Shown piece by piece: positions 52,112-60,552 of a stretch of DNA of 64,000 nt; the first letter of the stretch is position 1, and each line of letters begins with the position of its first letter. The notes under the pieces are model-generated. The model worked only from the letters and a program-made list of their open reading frames with translations. It did not search any database and was not told where the DNA came from. Made by a program: the position numbers and the translations under genes. The stretch is from RI-43 sp033764725 (lineage in GTDB: Bacteria > Pseudomonadota > Alphaproteobacteria > Caulobacterales > Aquidulcibacteraceae), in assembly GCA_033764725.1 (NCBI GenBank), contig JANRIR010000063.1:43966-107965 (forward strand), read 5' to 3'.

Positions 52112-53031
52112 TGGGCGCGATCGCCCACCCAACCGTCCCATATCTGGATGCGGGGATCGATGCGGGCGCGGCGCGCGACGCGCTGCGCGCGAGCGGCGCC
52201 ATTGTCCTGAAGCGCGCGGCGCCGCTCGATACCATCTACGAGATCAAGTCGATCCTGGAGGAATGGTTTGACGCCGCCTATCGCGGCACGGGCCCCGTGT
52301 TCGGCACGCGGACGCGCCGCTTCAGCGCCGTCTTCAACAAAGCGCTCAAGACCGCCGAGCTTGCCGGCAATCCCCGAACGCTCGGAATCGTCGAGCCTTT
52401 GCTGATGGGCGCCGACGCCGCCACCCCGCGCTGCGACTGCATCCAGCTTTGCCTCACCCAGGCAATCGCGATCGAGCCGGGCGAGCGCGCGCAGGTGCTC
52501 CACCGCGACGATGGGCTTTATCCGTTCCCGCACGATTTCGAATTGATGGCCAACGTGATGTGGCCGCTCGACCCCTTCACGCGCGAGAACGGCGCCACGC
52601 GCGTCGCGCCCGGATCCAATCACTGGCCGCGCGACCGCGCGGCGGGCGCCGACGAGCTCTGCTTCGCCCGCGCGGAGCCGGGCGACGCGATCATCTGGCT
52701 CGGCTCGACGCTGCACGGCGGCGGCGAGAACGCCAGCAACGCCATCCGGCGCGGCGTGAACTTCTCGTATTCCCTGGGCTGGCTCGGGCAGGCCGAGAAG
52801 CTTCTCCTGTCGACGCCGCCGCATGTCGTGCGCGCGCTGCCCGATCGCGTGCAGAAACTCATCGGCTATCAGGTGCATCGCCCGAACCTCGGCTGGATCG
52901 AGGGCCGCGATCCGATGCTCTGGCTGCAAGGGGAAACCGGCGAGCTGGCGCCTGCGGACGACAACGTCCACCCCGCCACGGCCGCGCTGCTTGCCGCGCG
53001 CATGGCCGGCGCGCCGCGGAGCTCGCACTAG
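52111..53031 (+). CDS. Phytanoyl-CoA dioxygenase family protein (Fe(II)/2-oxoglutarate)
   Basis: This is a 306-residue PhyH-type oxygenase. The facial triad is intact: His and Asp in VLHRDDGLYPF and the distal His in GSTLHGGGENAS, followed by the 2-oxoglutarate Arg in IRRGVNFSYSLGW. Such enzymes hydroxylate acyl-CoA or diverse small molecules. Its ATG shares a base with the luxI stop, so it is translated with the synthase. The simplest inference is hydroxylation of the AHL, its acyl precursor or a quorum-controlled metabolite. Just past the stop, CTCGCACTAG occurs twice in tandem. Confidence 0.88.
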   Translation: MGAIAHPTVPYLDAGIDAGAARDALRASGAIVLKRAAPLDTIYEIKSILEEWFDAAYRGTGPVFGTRTRRFSAVFNKALKTAELAGNPRTLGIVEPLLMGADAATPRCDCIQLCLTQAIAIEPGERAQVLHRDDGLYPFPHDFELMANVMWPLDPFTRENGATRVAPGSNHWPRDRAAGADELCFARAEPGDAIIWLGSTLHGGGENASNAIRRGVNFSYSLGWLGQAEKLLLSTPPHVVRALPDRVQKLIGYQVHRPNLGWIEGRDPMLWLQGETGELAPADDNVHPATAALLAARMAGAPRSSH

Positions 53032-53124
53032 GCCACTCGCACTAGGGCCGCTGTGTTGACTTAAAGAAATCAAATTGGCGCGCGATTGTCGGAACCGCGG
53101 CATCAGCCGCGTGTTGAGCGTGTC

Positions 53125-53223
53125 ATGGACGGTTCTGTTATTGCGCTTGTCGGCGGTGTTTGGCTGGCGCTGGCTGTTGCGGTTGCGCTGGGGTTTTCGC
53201 TCTTCCGCTCCCGAGTTCGCTGA
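53125..53223 (+). CDS. Possible 32-residue single-TM small protein
   Basis: The open frame begins MDGSVIALVGGVWLALAVAV and ends ALGFSLFRSRVR: one hydrophobic helix with a basic cytoplasmic end, a layout typical of bacterial small membrane proteins. It has no strong ribosome site (weak GAG upstream) and lies in a 200-base gap between phyH and the convergent TPR gene. Chance occurrence in GC-rich DNA is possible. I do not recognise a family. Confidence 0.35.
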   Translation: MDGSVIALVGGVWLALAVAVALGFSLFRSRVR

Positions 53224-53233
53224 CTCCGTCAGA

Positions 53234-54004
53234 TCAGAGCAGGCTCTGCCGCGCCGCCTCCGCGGCCGCGCGCGGGCCGGCTTCCGCCAGTAGATTCCCG
53301 ATCCGACGCGCCTCGTTCCGCGCCATCCGGTCGAGCGCGTCGCGCGCCGGCGCTTCGGCCGCGGCGCGGAGAAGTTCTGCGGCGCGCGGGGCGTTGCGCG
53401 GGTCGTTCTGGATGAGCGCCAGCCCATAATGCAGCGCGATCAGCGGATCGTCGGGCGCGAGGCGCATCGCGCGTTCGAACGCCGCCGAGCCGGCGCCGAT
53501 CCGCGCGCCATACATGATCGCGCCCGCGCGTCCGCCGCGGCGGATCACTTCGAAATGCCACGCGCCCAGCAGCGCATGCGCGCGCGGATCGCTGGGCGCC
53601 AGACTGATCGCCTCGTTGATCAGGTTTCGCCCGCGCGCCGCGTAACGATGCCGGAACGCTTCCGAGAGCGACGCGCGCTTCCCCCGAATGCCATAGGCGA
53701 GCGCGAGCTGCAGCCGTGCCTCGACCGAGGCGGGCTCCAGTGCCAGCGCAGCGCTCGCCGACGCCTCCGCGCGCCGGAGCAACGCGTCGAGCGCGGCGGG
53801 ATCGTTGGCGGCGACGCACGCCGCGAGCAGCGACCGGGCCGCGAAGGCGAGCGAGACGGCGTCCGCGGTCCCCGCCGCGTTCGCGGCGCCCACGAAATCG
53901 CCGGCGGAATACATTTGCACCGCTTCGCGCGGCGGCTGCGCTTCGCTCGCCGCGATCGGCGCGCACGCGAACAGGATCGAAAGGAGAAGGGGGCGTGGGC
54001 GCAT
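53234..54004 (-). CDS. Secreted TPR-like repeat protein
   Basis: ATG 54004 gives MRPRPLLLSILFACAPIAAS, a signal peptide. The 256-residue protein is built of Ala-rich helical hairpins resembling TPRs (LALEPASVEARLQLALAYG, ISLAPSDPRAHALLGAWHF, MRLAPDDPLIALHYGLALIQ). It is likely a periplasmic scaffold. It lies 8 bases after the YceI gene. Function is unknown. Confidence 0.8.
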   Translation of the reverse strand: MRPRPLLLSILFACAPIAASEAQPPREAVQMYSAGDFVGAANAAGTADAVSLAFAARSLLAACVAANDPAALDALLRRAEASASAALALEPASVEARLQLALAYGIRGKRASLSEAFRHRYAARGRNLINEAISLAPSDPRAHALLGAWHFEVIRRGGRAGAIMYGARIGAGSAAFERAMRLAPDDPLIALHYGLALIQNDPRNAPRAAELLRAAAEAPARDALDRMARNEARRIGNLLAEAGPRAAAEAARQSLL

Positions 54005-54012
54005 GCGGCGCG

Positions 54013-54687
54013 TCAGGTCTTCACCAGTTCGGCTTCGATGACGATCTGGACAATCTCGCCGGTGAACGCGCGCCAGTCCGAAACGCTCCATTGCGTCCGG
54101 TCGATCGTCCCGTAGGCGGAGAAGCCTAGCACCATCGCGCCGCCGCGCAGCGGATCCACGCGCGCGCCGTCGAACGTCACGTCGAGCGTCGCCGGGTGAG
54201 TCTGGCCATTGAGGGTGAGGTCGCCGGTAACGCGCGCATGTGTTGCGTCCGTGCGTTCGATCGCGGTGGAAGCGAACGTGATTTGCGGGCTCGTCTCGGC
54301 GCCAAGCGCACGCGCGATCACGCCGTCGAAGCGCCGTTCCCCATTGTCTGCGAGCACGCCGCTGTTCACCGAGGCCGCGCCGATCTGGGCGTTCAGCTTC
54401 GAGAGCTCCGGCCGCTCGCCGTTGAGCTCGAGCGTCGCCTCGATCGTGTCGAACCGCCCAGTGAACCAGGCGAGGTCCATGTGGCGGATGCGGAAGAGGA
54501 CGGATGCGTGGTTGCGGTCGAGCCGGTAGGCGCCGGTCGGAACCGCCGGCGTCTCCATCGGCGCGCTCGGCGCGGCGGGGGAGGGCGCCTGCACGAACGG
54601 CGCAGCCTGGTCGGGCGCGCCCGCGACGGCCGCGCACGACGCCAGCAGGGCGCAAAGGAGGAGTGCGCGCACGCTCGTGAGTCGCAT
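54013..54687 (-). CDS. YceI-family lipoprotein
   Basis: ATG 54687 gives MRLTSVRALLLCALLASC with lipobox LASC. A Pro/Ala linker leads to a YceI beta-barrel domain from about residue 54: YRLDRNHASVLFRIRHMDLAWFTGRF, DIRGE-like LNGQTHPATLDVTF and SVSDWRAFTGEIVQIVIEAELV. YceI proteins bind polyisoprenoid-type lipids in a lipocalin-like pocket. The length is 224 aa. It is followed by the TPR gene in the same direction. Confidence 0.9.
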   Translation of the reverse strand: MRLTSVRALLLCALLASCAAVAGAPDQAAPFVQAPSPAAPSAPMETPAVPTGAYRLDRNHASVLFRIRHMDLAWFTGRFDTIEATLELNGERPELSKLNAQIGAASVNSGVLADNGERRFDGVIARALGAETSPQITFASTAIERTDATHARVTGDLTLNGQTHPATLDVTFDGARVDPLRGGAMVLGFSAYGTIDRTQWSVSDWRAFTGEIVQIVIEAELVKT

Positions 54688-54740
54688 CGCGCCGAGGCTA
54701 GCACGGGCGCCGCTGTGGGCAATTTCAGCGCGCAGTGGTG

Positions 54741-55307
54741 TCAGGCGTCGCCCGGCGGCCCCATCCGGCCGCGAATGATGCACCCGTCGAGGTGGCTTGC
54801 CTGAGAGCGCCGCACGATGTGCGCGGCGATGAGATGCTCTACGTGAGCCGCGTCGCGCAGTCCGAAAAGGTGCGCGCGATACCCGTCCGGCCCGCGTTTC
54901 GGCCCCCAGTTGAACGCGATGCGGTCGCCGCTGCGGTGCATGCGCTCGAAATCCTCTGGTCCAAAGCTTTGCGCCTGGATCCAGGGATCGCGGGAGGCGA
55001 TGATCACGCGCGTGTCTGTGATCGCGTATATCGTGGATCCGACGCCGAGCGTTTGACCCCAGCAATAGAGGCTGGCCGCCGCCGCGGCGGCGCCTGCGAG
55101 CGTGTAAAGCGAGGCTTTCCAGAGATCGGCGCTGTCGCGCCAAGCCCTTGCGCCGCGCCAGACGATGGCGCCCAGCACCGCGGTTCCCATCAGCGCAAGA
55201 AGTAGCATGTCCGCCTGCGCGGCGGGCGGCGCGGCCTGTCGCCAGAGGAGCGTCTCTTCCTGCGCCAGCAGGCTGCGTGCGAAGGTCTCGACGGCGGCGT
55301 CTTTCAT
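54741..55307 (-). CDS. Membrane protein of unknown function (PH-like C-terminal part)
   Basis: The 188-residue protein starts MKDAAVETFARSLLAQEETL and has two adjacent TM helices (DMLLLALMGTAVLGAIVW and ASLYTLAGAAAAAASLYCW). The C-terminal half contains YAITDTRVIIASRDPW and a beta-rich stretch reminiscent of bacterial PH (YdbT/bPH) domains. ATG 55307 is chosen; the upstream extension to 55397 is not convincing. I do not recognise a specific family. Confidence 0.7.
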   Translation of the reverse strand: MKDAAVETFARSLLAQEETLLWRQAAPPAAQADMLLLALMGTAVLGAIVWRGARAWRDSADLWKASLYTLAGAAAAAASLYCWGQTLGVGSTIYAITDTRVIIASRDPWIQAQSFGPEDFERMHRSGDRIAFNWGPKRGPDGYRAHLFGLRDAAHVEHLIAAHIVRRSQASHLDGCIIRGRMGPPGDA

Positions 55308-55408
55308 GTCTCGGAGTATCGCGCCGTAAGAATGACGCCCGTTTAATACCCCGCTCACTTGCGCAAGCGTGTTCCGGCCGGATTCGACTCGCTGCAAGCA
55401 ATGGCGCG

Positions 55409-55783
55409 ATGACCATCCATACGCGCGCTCTTGGGACGCCCGCTCTGGCTTCGGGCGCGCTGCGCCTCGCTGGCGGAGCGCTGAAGCTCGCGGTTGTGGT
55501 TATGAGCCTGTTCATGATCGCGCTCATCGCCGACGGGCTGATGCGGTCGCTCGAGCCCGGAATGCACTGGGCCGCCACGGCGCTCACGGCGCTCTTTATC
55601 ACGCTCTGGATGCTGTTCGGGGCGGCGGTCGCCTGGCAGCTCTCGCTCGTTCTGACGCTCATCGGCGGTTTGATCGGCGGCGGTCTGGGCGCGCTTCTGG
55701 GCTTCCTCGTCGCCGGAATCGCCGGCTTCGTTCTCTCGGCGCAGAAAATTACGCGGCGGGCTCTAGACCAGATCCCGTTTTGA
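55409..55783 (+). CDS. Small membrane protein whose 3' end lies in a repeat element
   Basis: This is a 124-residue protein with three predicted TM segments (LKLAVVVMSLFMIALIADGL, WAATALTALFITLWMLFGAA, and the Gly-rich LVLTLIGGLIGGGLGALLG onward). The last seven codons (ALDQIPF) and stop are encoded by the palindromic repeat that begins at 55763, so the original C-terminus was probably different. Function is unknown. Confidence 0.6.
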   Translation: MTIHTRALGTPALASGALRLAGGALKLAVVVMSLFMIALIADGLMRSLEPGMHWAATALTALFITLWMLFGAAVAWQLSLVLTLIGGLIGGGLGALLGFLVAGIAGFVLSAQKITRRALDQIPF

Positions 55784-55879
55784 TTTACTCAAATCAAAAC
55801 GCGTGAATCAGGTCTACACTCTGAATCCAGACCATTTCTCGCCCGAAAACCGCGTCACACTTTTCGGGAAATGGTCTAG
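55763..55879. repeat. Palindromic intergenic repeat (117 bp, terminal inverted repeats)
   Basis: It is bounded by CTAGACCA (55763-55770) and TGGTCTAG (55872-55879). Inside are two foldbacks: CGTTTTGATTT-ACTC-AAATCAAAACG, and CCATTTC..CCCGAAAA paired with TTTTCGGGAAATGG. This architecture resembles the dispersed palindromic elements with ...CCGAAAACCG...CACACTTTTCGGG... cores found in many alphaproteobacterial genomes. The rest of the gap to 55943 contains nothing else. Confidence 0.75.
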
Positions 55880-55942
55880 TCGGCGCTTGCCGAAGATGCG
55901 CCGCGATTCCAGATAATTGTCTCGTCCAGTGGGAGAACGATC

Positions 55943-56041
55943 ATGGCCAAGGGTCAAAAGCGCAGCGGCAAGGAAGCGCGCAAGCCGAAGAAGGAAAAGC
56001 CGAAGCCGCCCGCTTCGCTGAAGAATTCCGGTCCGCGCTAG
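55943..56041 (+). CDS. Small basic protein (32 aa)
   Basis: The sequence begins MAKGQKRSGKEARKPKKEKP and ends PKPPASLKNSGPR: very Lys/Arg-rich, no hydrophobic segment. GGGAG is placed 8 bases upstream of the ATG. Short proteins starting MAKGQ.RS..E..KPK are, to my recollection, annotated repeatedly in alphaproteobacteria, so this looks genuine. It may bind nucleic acid; function is unknown. Its stop overlaps the convergent AAA ATPase stop by 4 bases. Confidence 0.72.
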   Translation: MAKGQKRSGKEARKPKKEKPKPPASLKNSGPR

Positions 56042-57246
56042 CTCTTCACGCGCCGCACGCGCGGACCGCTGGGCGGCTTCGGCGAAGGCATCGGCGCGCG
56101 CCGCCGCATGAAGGCGTCGAACTTCGGCACGGTGAACGCGATTTGTCCGCGTTCCGGCGCATAGGCCATGCCTTTCTGGATGAGGTCGTCGCGATAGGGC
56201 GCGACCTGGCTCTGCGTCGCGCCGAGCGCCTTGGCCACTTCCGCGGATGAGCAGGGCCCCGCGCCGAACTCGGCCATGGCCCGTGCATATTCCTTCTGCC
56301 GCTCCGAAAGCCGCGCCAGCCGCACGTTGAAGATGCTCTCGTCGAGCGAGGCGATCGCGGCCTTCGTGGCGGCCTGCGCGTCCTTGAGCGTGATCGGCGT
56401 GCGCTCCGCCGTCTCCCAGCATTTCGAGCCCCAAACCTGCAGGAAGAAGGGGTAGCGCTCGGTTTCTTCCAGAATGAAGGCGAGCGCGTCGTCGTCGAAT
56501 GCGACGTCCTCGCGCCGCGCTGGCTCCACGAGCGCGAGCCGCGCCGCGTCTTCATCCAGCCGCCCGATGTCGGGATAATCGAACAGCCGCTCCGCGTAGG
56601 ATTTGGCGTCGCCCGCGAGTTTGGCGAGCTGCGGCAGGCCGGCGCCGAAGAGGATGAGCGGCAGCTGCCGCTGCGATATCTTATGCAGCGCCACGATCAG
56701 CGCCGAGAGGTCGGACTTCGTGACGTATTGCACTTCGTCGACGAGGATCACGGCGGCCGTGTCGCGCTTCTGCGCCGCTTCCCCGATCGCCACGAAGAGG
56801 TCGGTGAGGTCGATCGCGAGGTCTCCAGTCGCCTGGCCGCCGCCAATGGCGAACTCGAGGTCGCCGACCTTGGCGGTGAAGGCGGTCGCGAACGCCCGCA
56901 GCGTGCCGAAGGCGTTCGAAAGCTCGTGGCCGACCCGCTTGATCCGGTCGAGCCGCAGGAGGAGCCGGTGAAGCTGCGGCGCAAGCTGCGCCGGCAGCGA
57001 CTTCTCGGGGTCGGCCTCGAACATGGCGGTTTGTGCGCCCGACGCTTCCGCCAGCTCCTCGATCCGGTTGAGCAGCACGGTTTTACCGACGCCGCGCAGC
57101 CCGAGCATGATCAGGCTCTTGGTCGGTCGCTTCCGCTTGATCCGCTCGAGCGCCGTCTCGGCCCGCTTGATCAGCGGATCGCGCCCGGCCAGCTCCGGAG
57201 GAGGGGCCCCGGCGCCCGGATTGTAGGGGTTGTAGGCGGGATCCAT
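56038..57246 (-). CDS. AAA-family ATPase with C-terminal winged-helix-like region (Orc1/Cdc6- or STAND-like)
   Basis: This is a 402-residue cytosolic ATPase: Walker A MLGLRGVGKTVLLNRI near residue 49, Walker B AVILVDEVQYV, a sensor-like LPLILFGAGLPQLAKL, then a helical lid and a C-terminal segment (EFGAGPCSSAEVAKALGATQ) that looks like a winged helix. This is the general plan of ExeA/Orc-like ATP-binding proteins. No partner domain reveals its role. It is downstream of a PIF1-like helicase gene on the same strand and of a repeat-rich gap. Confidence 0.8.
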   Translation of the reverse strand: MDPAYNPYNPGAGAPPPELAGRDPLIKRAETALERIKRKRPTKSLIMLGLRGVGKTVLLNRIEELAEASGAQTAMFEADPEKSLPAQLAPQLHRLLLRLDRIKRVGHELSNAFGTLRAFATAFTAKVGDLEFAIGGGQATGDLAIDLTDLFVAIGEAAQKRDTAAVILVDEVQYVTKSDLSALIVALHKISQRQLPLILFGAGLPQLAKLAGDAKSYAERLFDYPDIGRLDEDAARLALVEPARREDVAFDDDALAFILEETERYPFFLQVWGSKCWETAERTPITLKDAQAATKAAIASLDESIFNVRLARLSERQKEYARAMAEFGAGPCSSAEVAKALGATQSQVAPYRDDLIQKGMAYAPERGQIAFTVPKFDAFMRRRAPMPSPKPPSGPRVRRVKS

Positions 57247-57367
57247 AGGTTTGTTAGCCGCTCTTAGCGCCGTCCGGGCTAATAATCCCTAACAATCCTA
57301 GCCGCGAGTGGGGAAATGGCGAATAAGAAAGTTAGCGCCATTCGCCCTAACAATCCTAACAAACCTA
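57246..57367. repeat. Repeat-rich intergenic region with CCTAACAA motifs
   Basis: The gap is bounded by a perfect 12-base inverted repeat TAGGTTTGTTAG (57246-57257) / CTAACAAACCTA (57356-57367). Inside, CCCTAACAATCCTA occurs twice as a direct repeat (57287-57300 and 57345-57358), and TTAGCGCC occurs twice (57264-57271 and 57332-57339). The pattern suggests an operator or a protein-binding array controlling the downstream ATPase gene. It also covers the last codons of the helicase gene. Confidence 0.65.
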
Positions 57368-58666
57368 GAGTCCGAGCCGTTCGAGGCCCTCGGCGATGGC
57401 CGGATCGACGCGCACGTCGCTGGCCCGCAGGGGCCGGGCGAGGCGCAAACCTTCCAGGCTGCGGGCGCGGGAGAGCGCCACATAGGCCTGCCCAGGCGCG
57501 AAGGCGCCGCGCCCGAGATCGATCTCGACGGCGTCCAGCGTCATGCCCTGCGCCTTGTGGATCGTCAGCGCCCAGGCCGGCGCGAGCGGGAATTGCACGT
57601 ACTTGAACTCTTCCTGGACCTCCATCTGCCGTGTCGTCTCGTTCCAGCGCCAGCGCGCCTGCGGCCAGATCGAGCGGTTCACCTCGATGACCTCGTCGCT
57701 GTCGTCGAGCTTCACCAGCACGGCCGTTTCGTCGAAGCCGAACACGGTCCCGAGCGTGCCGTTCACCCATTCGCCGTTCGGATCGTTCTGGGTGAAGATC
57801 ACGCGCGCGCCGCGCTTGAGGCGCAGCTCCATCGGCGCCGGCAGGCGCTCGCCGACATTGCCTTTCGCTTCGCCTTCGAACGCGCCGGTGAACTTCGCTT
57901 CCTGTCCGCCGAGCGATTGCAGGCCCTGCACATTGTAGCGATCCGCGACCGCGTTTGTGGCGCAGAGCAGCACGGGCTTCTGCTTCAAATCCCTTTCCAG
58001 GCAATAGGCGTTGAGCGTTTCGATCGCGTCCTCCACGCCGCGCCTTTCGCGCAGGCGGGTAAGCAATTCGATGAATTCCGCGTCCGTTTGGCGGCGCACA
58101 TCGAGAAGCTCGAACGCCGCGACGGGCGGATCTTTCAGGCAATGCGCGGAGAACGCATACGGGCTCGCATAGCCGGCGTCTTCGAGCAGGCGTCCTTCCT
58201 CGCCGCGCACGACGGGCGGCAGCTGATAGAAGTCGCCGACGAGCAGCATCTGCACCCCGCCGAACGGTTTCACAGATTTGCGCGCCACGCGCAGCGAGTG
58301 GTCCATCGCGTCGAGCACGTCGGCGCGCAGCATCGACACTTCATCGACGATGAGCCGCTTCAGGTGCCGCGCGTTCTTCATGAAGAACCAGTTCGGCTTC
58401 TCCGAGAATTGGATGAGCGGCCGCGGCGGAAACCCGAAGAACGAATGCACGGTCTGGCCGCCGATATTCATCGCCGCGAGGCCGGTGGGCGCTAGGATCG
58501 CCTGCGCCGGCGCGTCGGGCGCGTTGGCGAGTTCGCGGACGAAATAGCTCTTTCCCGTCCCGGCCCGGCCGGTGACCAGGACGATCGGCGCGCCTGACCG
58601 GAGCGCGACGGCGGCGTCAGCGGCCGCGGTGTCCGGCAGGCGCGCATTGGAAGGGGAGGGGAGCAT
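57365..58666 (-). CDS. PIF1-like / RecD-type SF1B helicase
   Basis: This is a 433-residue helicase. Motif I is VTGRAGTGKSYF, motif II is LIVDEVSMLRADVLDAMD, motif III is LLVGDFYQLPPVV, motif V-VI is WALTIHKAQGMTLD and YVALSRARSLEGL. The order and spacing match bacterial PIF1-like proteins, which unwind 5'-3' and resolve structured DNA. It lies immediately upstream of the AAA ATPase gene on the same strand. The annotated ATG gives MLPSPSNARLPD. Confidence 0.9.
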   Translation of the reverse strand: MLPSPSNARLPDTAAADAAVALRSGAPIVLVTGRAGTGKSYFVRELANAPDAPAQAILAPTGLAAMNIGGQTVHSFFGFPPRPLIQFSEKPNWFFMKNARHLKRLIVDEVSMLRADVLDAMDHSLRVARKSVKPFGGVQMLLVGDFYQLPPVVRGEEGRLLEDAGYASPYAFSAHCLKDPPVAAFELLDVRRQTDAEFIELLTRLRERRGVEDAIETLNAYCLERDLKQKPVLLCATNAVADRYNVQGLQSLGGQEAKFTGAFEGEAKGNVGERLPAPMELRLKRGARVIFTQNDPNGEWVNGTLGTVFGFDETAVLVKLDDSDEVIEVNRSIWPQARWRWNETTRQMEVQEEFKYVQFPLAPAWALTIHKAQGMTLDAVEIDLGRGAFAPGQAYVALSRARSLEGLRLARPLRASDVRVDPAIAEGLERLGL

Positions 58667-58814
58667 CGGACCTCCATAAACCGCGTCGGCCCCGAGGGGG
58701 GAAACAATTGCGGCGCCCGAAATTCCCCAATCGCGGGTTTCCGTCTGGCCAAGCCGGCATCGGCTCTTATGGTTAACGCTCGCTCACCAATGGGATTTTC
58801 AAGGGGACTTCGGG

Positions 58815-60473
58815 ATGCGCGCGAGGGTGCTTTTGTCGGCGGCAGCGCTGCTGGCGGTTGGGTCCTGCGCGCAGATTCAGCAGGAATGGCGCGCCATCCA
58901 GGCCGAGCGCGGCTCGATGACCTCCCGAGCCGAGCCCGCTTCCACGTCGTCGGCGTCCGTACGCGGCTGCGAGGACATCGCTGACGCCGCCGGCCCGAAC
59001 CTCACCCTCAGCGAAACGAGCGCCCAGGGGCCGCAGGAGATCTCTGGCGTCCAGGTCCCGGCCCATTGCCTGGTGAAAGGCGTCATCGATCCGCGCACCG
59101 GCGCCGGTAACCGCGCCTTCGGCATCGGCTTCGAGCTGCGCCTCCCGGCCGATTGGAACGGCCGCTTCCTTTATCAGGGCGGCGGCGGCCACGAGGGGAT
59201 CATCAATCCCGCGATCGGCAAGGTCCCGCTGGCGGGCTCGACCGCGCGCCCGGCGCTGGCGCGCGGCTACGCCGTGATCTCCACCGACGCCGGCCACACC
59301 GGCTACGATCCGAGCTTCGCCACCGATCAGCAATCGCGCATCGACTACGCCTACAACGCGCTGGGGCGCGCCACGCGCGAAGCCAAGGCGCTCATCGCCC
59401 GCCATTACGGCCGCGCGCCGGACAAATCCTACGCCATGGGCTGCTCGCAGGGCGGCCGCACCGCGCTCATCGCCGCGCAGCGTTTCCCGACCGAGTATGA
59501 CGGCGTTGTCGCGTGCGATCCGGCGTTCAGCTCGGCGCGCGCTTCCATCGCATCGTCCTGGAGCGTCGCCCAGCTCATGCGCATCGCGCCGCGCAATTCC
59601 GCGCGCCAGCCGGTTCTGTCGCAGGCCCTGAGCCAGGCCGATCTGCAGCTCCTCTCCATCGCGATCCTGCAGGCGTGCGACGACAAGGACGGTCTCTCCG
59701 ACGGCCTTATCTTCAATCACGCCGCCTGCCGCTTCGATCCCGCGCAGCTGCAATGCGCGCGCCGCCAGACTGTCGGCTGTTTGAGCGCGGCAAAAGTGCA
59801 GGCGCTGCGCGCGATCTTCGCCGGCCCGCGCGATTCCCAAGGCCGCGCGCTCTACACGAACTTCCCGTACGACGCGGGCGTCGCGGCCGGCAATTGGCGC
59901 CGCTGGTATCTCGGCGAAGCCACCACCGGCGCGCCGGATGCGCGCCACTACGTCTACGGCCACGCGATCCTGACGCGCTATTTCATGACGCCGCCGCAGG
60001 GCCAGCTCGAGCCGCTGACGGTAAACTTCAACGACGTGTGGCCGCAGATCTGGCAACAGGCCGCAGCCACCGACGCCGCCTCGACGTACCTCACCACGTT
60101 CGTTGCCCGCGGCGGCAAGATGATCGTCATGCAGGGCATGTCCGATCCGGCCTTCTCCGCCAACGACGTCATGGCCTGGTACGACCGTATGGCGCGCGAC
60201 ACCGGCGGCGCTGCTGGCGCGCAAGCCTTCGCGCGGCTCTTCCTGCTGCCGGGCGTCACGCATTGCGGCGGCGGCAATGGCCTGGACGATGTGGATCCGC
60301 TTTCCGCCATCGAGGCCTGGGTGGAGCAGGGGACCGCGCCCGATCGCATGCTCGCGCGCGGAACGGCGATGGCGGATACGGCGCGCCCGATCTGCCCGTA
60401 TCCGGCCTACGCCCGCTACAATGGCCGGGGCGATCAGAAGGACGCCGCCAACTTCACCTGCCAGCGGCCTTAG
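58815..60473 (+). CDS. Tannase/feruloyl-esterase family lipoprotein
   Basis: ATG 58815 gives MRARVLLSAAALLAVGSC with lipobox VGSC. The 552-residue protein has the tannase-family core: FLYQGGGGHEG, the nucleophile in AMGCSQGGRTALIAAQRFP, GVVACDPAF, and the catalytic His in LPGVTHCGGGNG; paired Cys flank the active site as in feruloyl esterase B. It probably cleaves aromatic esters from plant material outside the cytosol. It stands alone, with c-type cytochrome downstream. Confidence 0.88.
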   Translation: MRARVLLSAAALLAVGSCAQIQQEWRAIQAERGSMTSRAEPASTSSASVRGCEDIADAAGPNLTLSETSAQGPQEISGVQVPAHCLVKGVIDPRTGAGNRAFGIGFELRLPADWNGRFLYQGGGGHEGIINPAIGKVPLAGSTARPALARGYAVISTDAGHTGYDPSFATDQQSRIDYAYNALGRATREAKALIARHYGRAPDKSYAMGCSQGGRTALIAAQRFPTEYDGVVACDPAFSSARASIASSWSVAQLMRIAPRNSARQPVLSQALSQADLQLLSIAILQACDDKDGLSDGLIFNHAACRFDPAQLQCARRQTVGCLSAAKVQALRAIFAGPRDSQGRALYTNFPYDAGVAAGNWRRWYLGEATTGAPDARHYVYGHAILTRYFMTPPQGQLEPLTVNFNDVWPQIWQQAAATDAASTYLTTFVARGGKMIVMQGMSDPAFSANDVMAWYDRMARDTGGAAGAQAFARLFLLPGVTHCGGGNGLDDVDPLSAIEAWVEQGTAPDRMLARGTAMADTARPICPYPAYARYNGRGDQKDAANFTCQRP

Positions 60474-60552
60474 GCCTCGCCGCTAAGGACGAATACGGGC
60501 TTGCGCGGGTGAGGCGGCGCGCCGAAGAGTCCGCGCGCGAGGAGGAACTCTC

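Noticed and set aside
50243..53031. Genomic island or prophage integrated at tRNA-Gly
   Set aside because: No integrase, no duplicated tRNA 3' end seen nearby, and no clear change in base composition.
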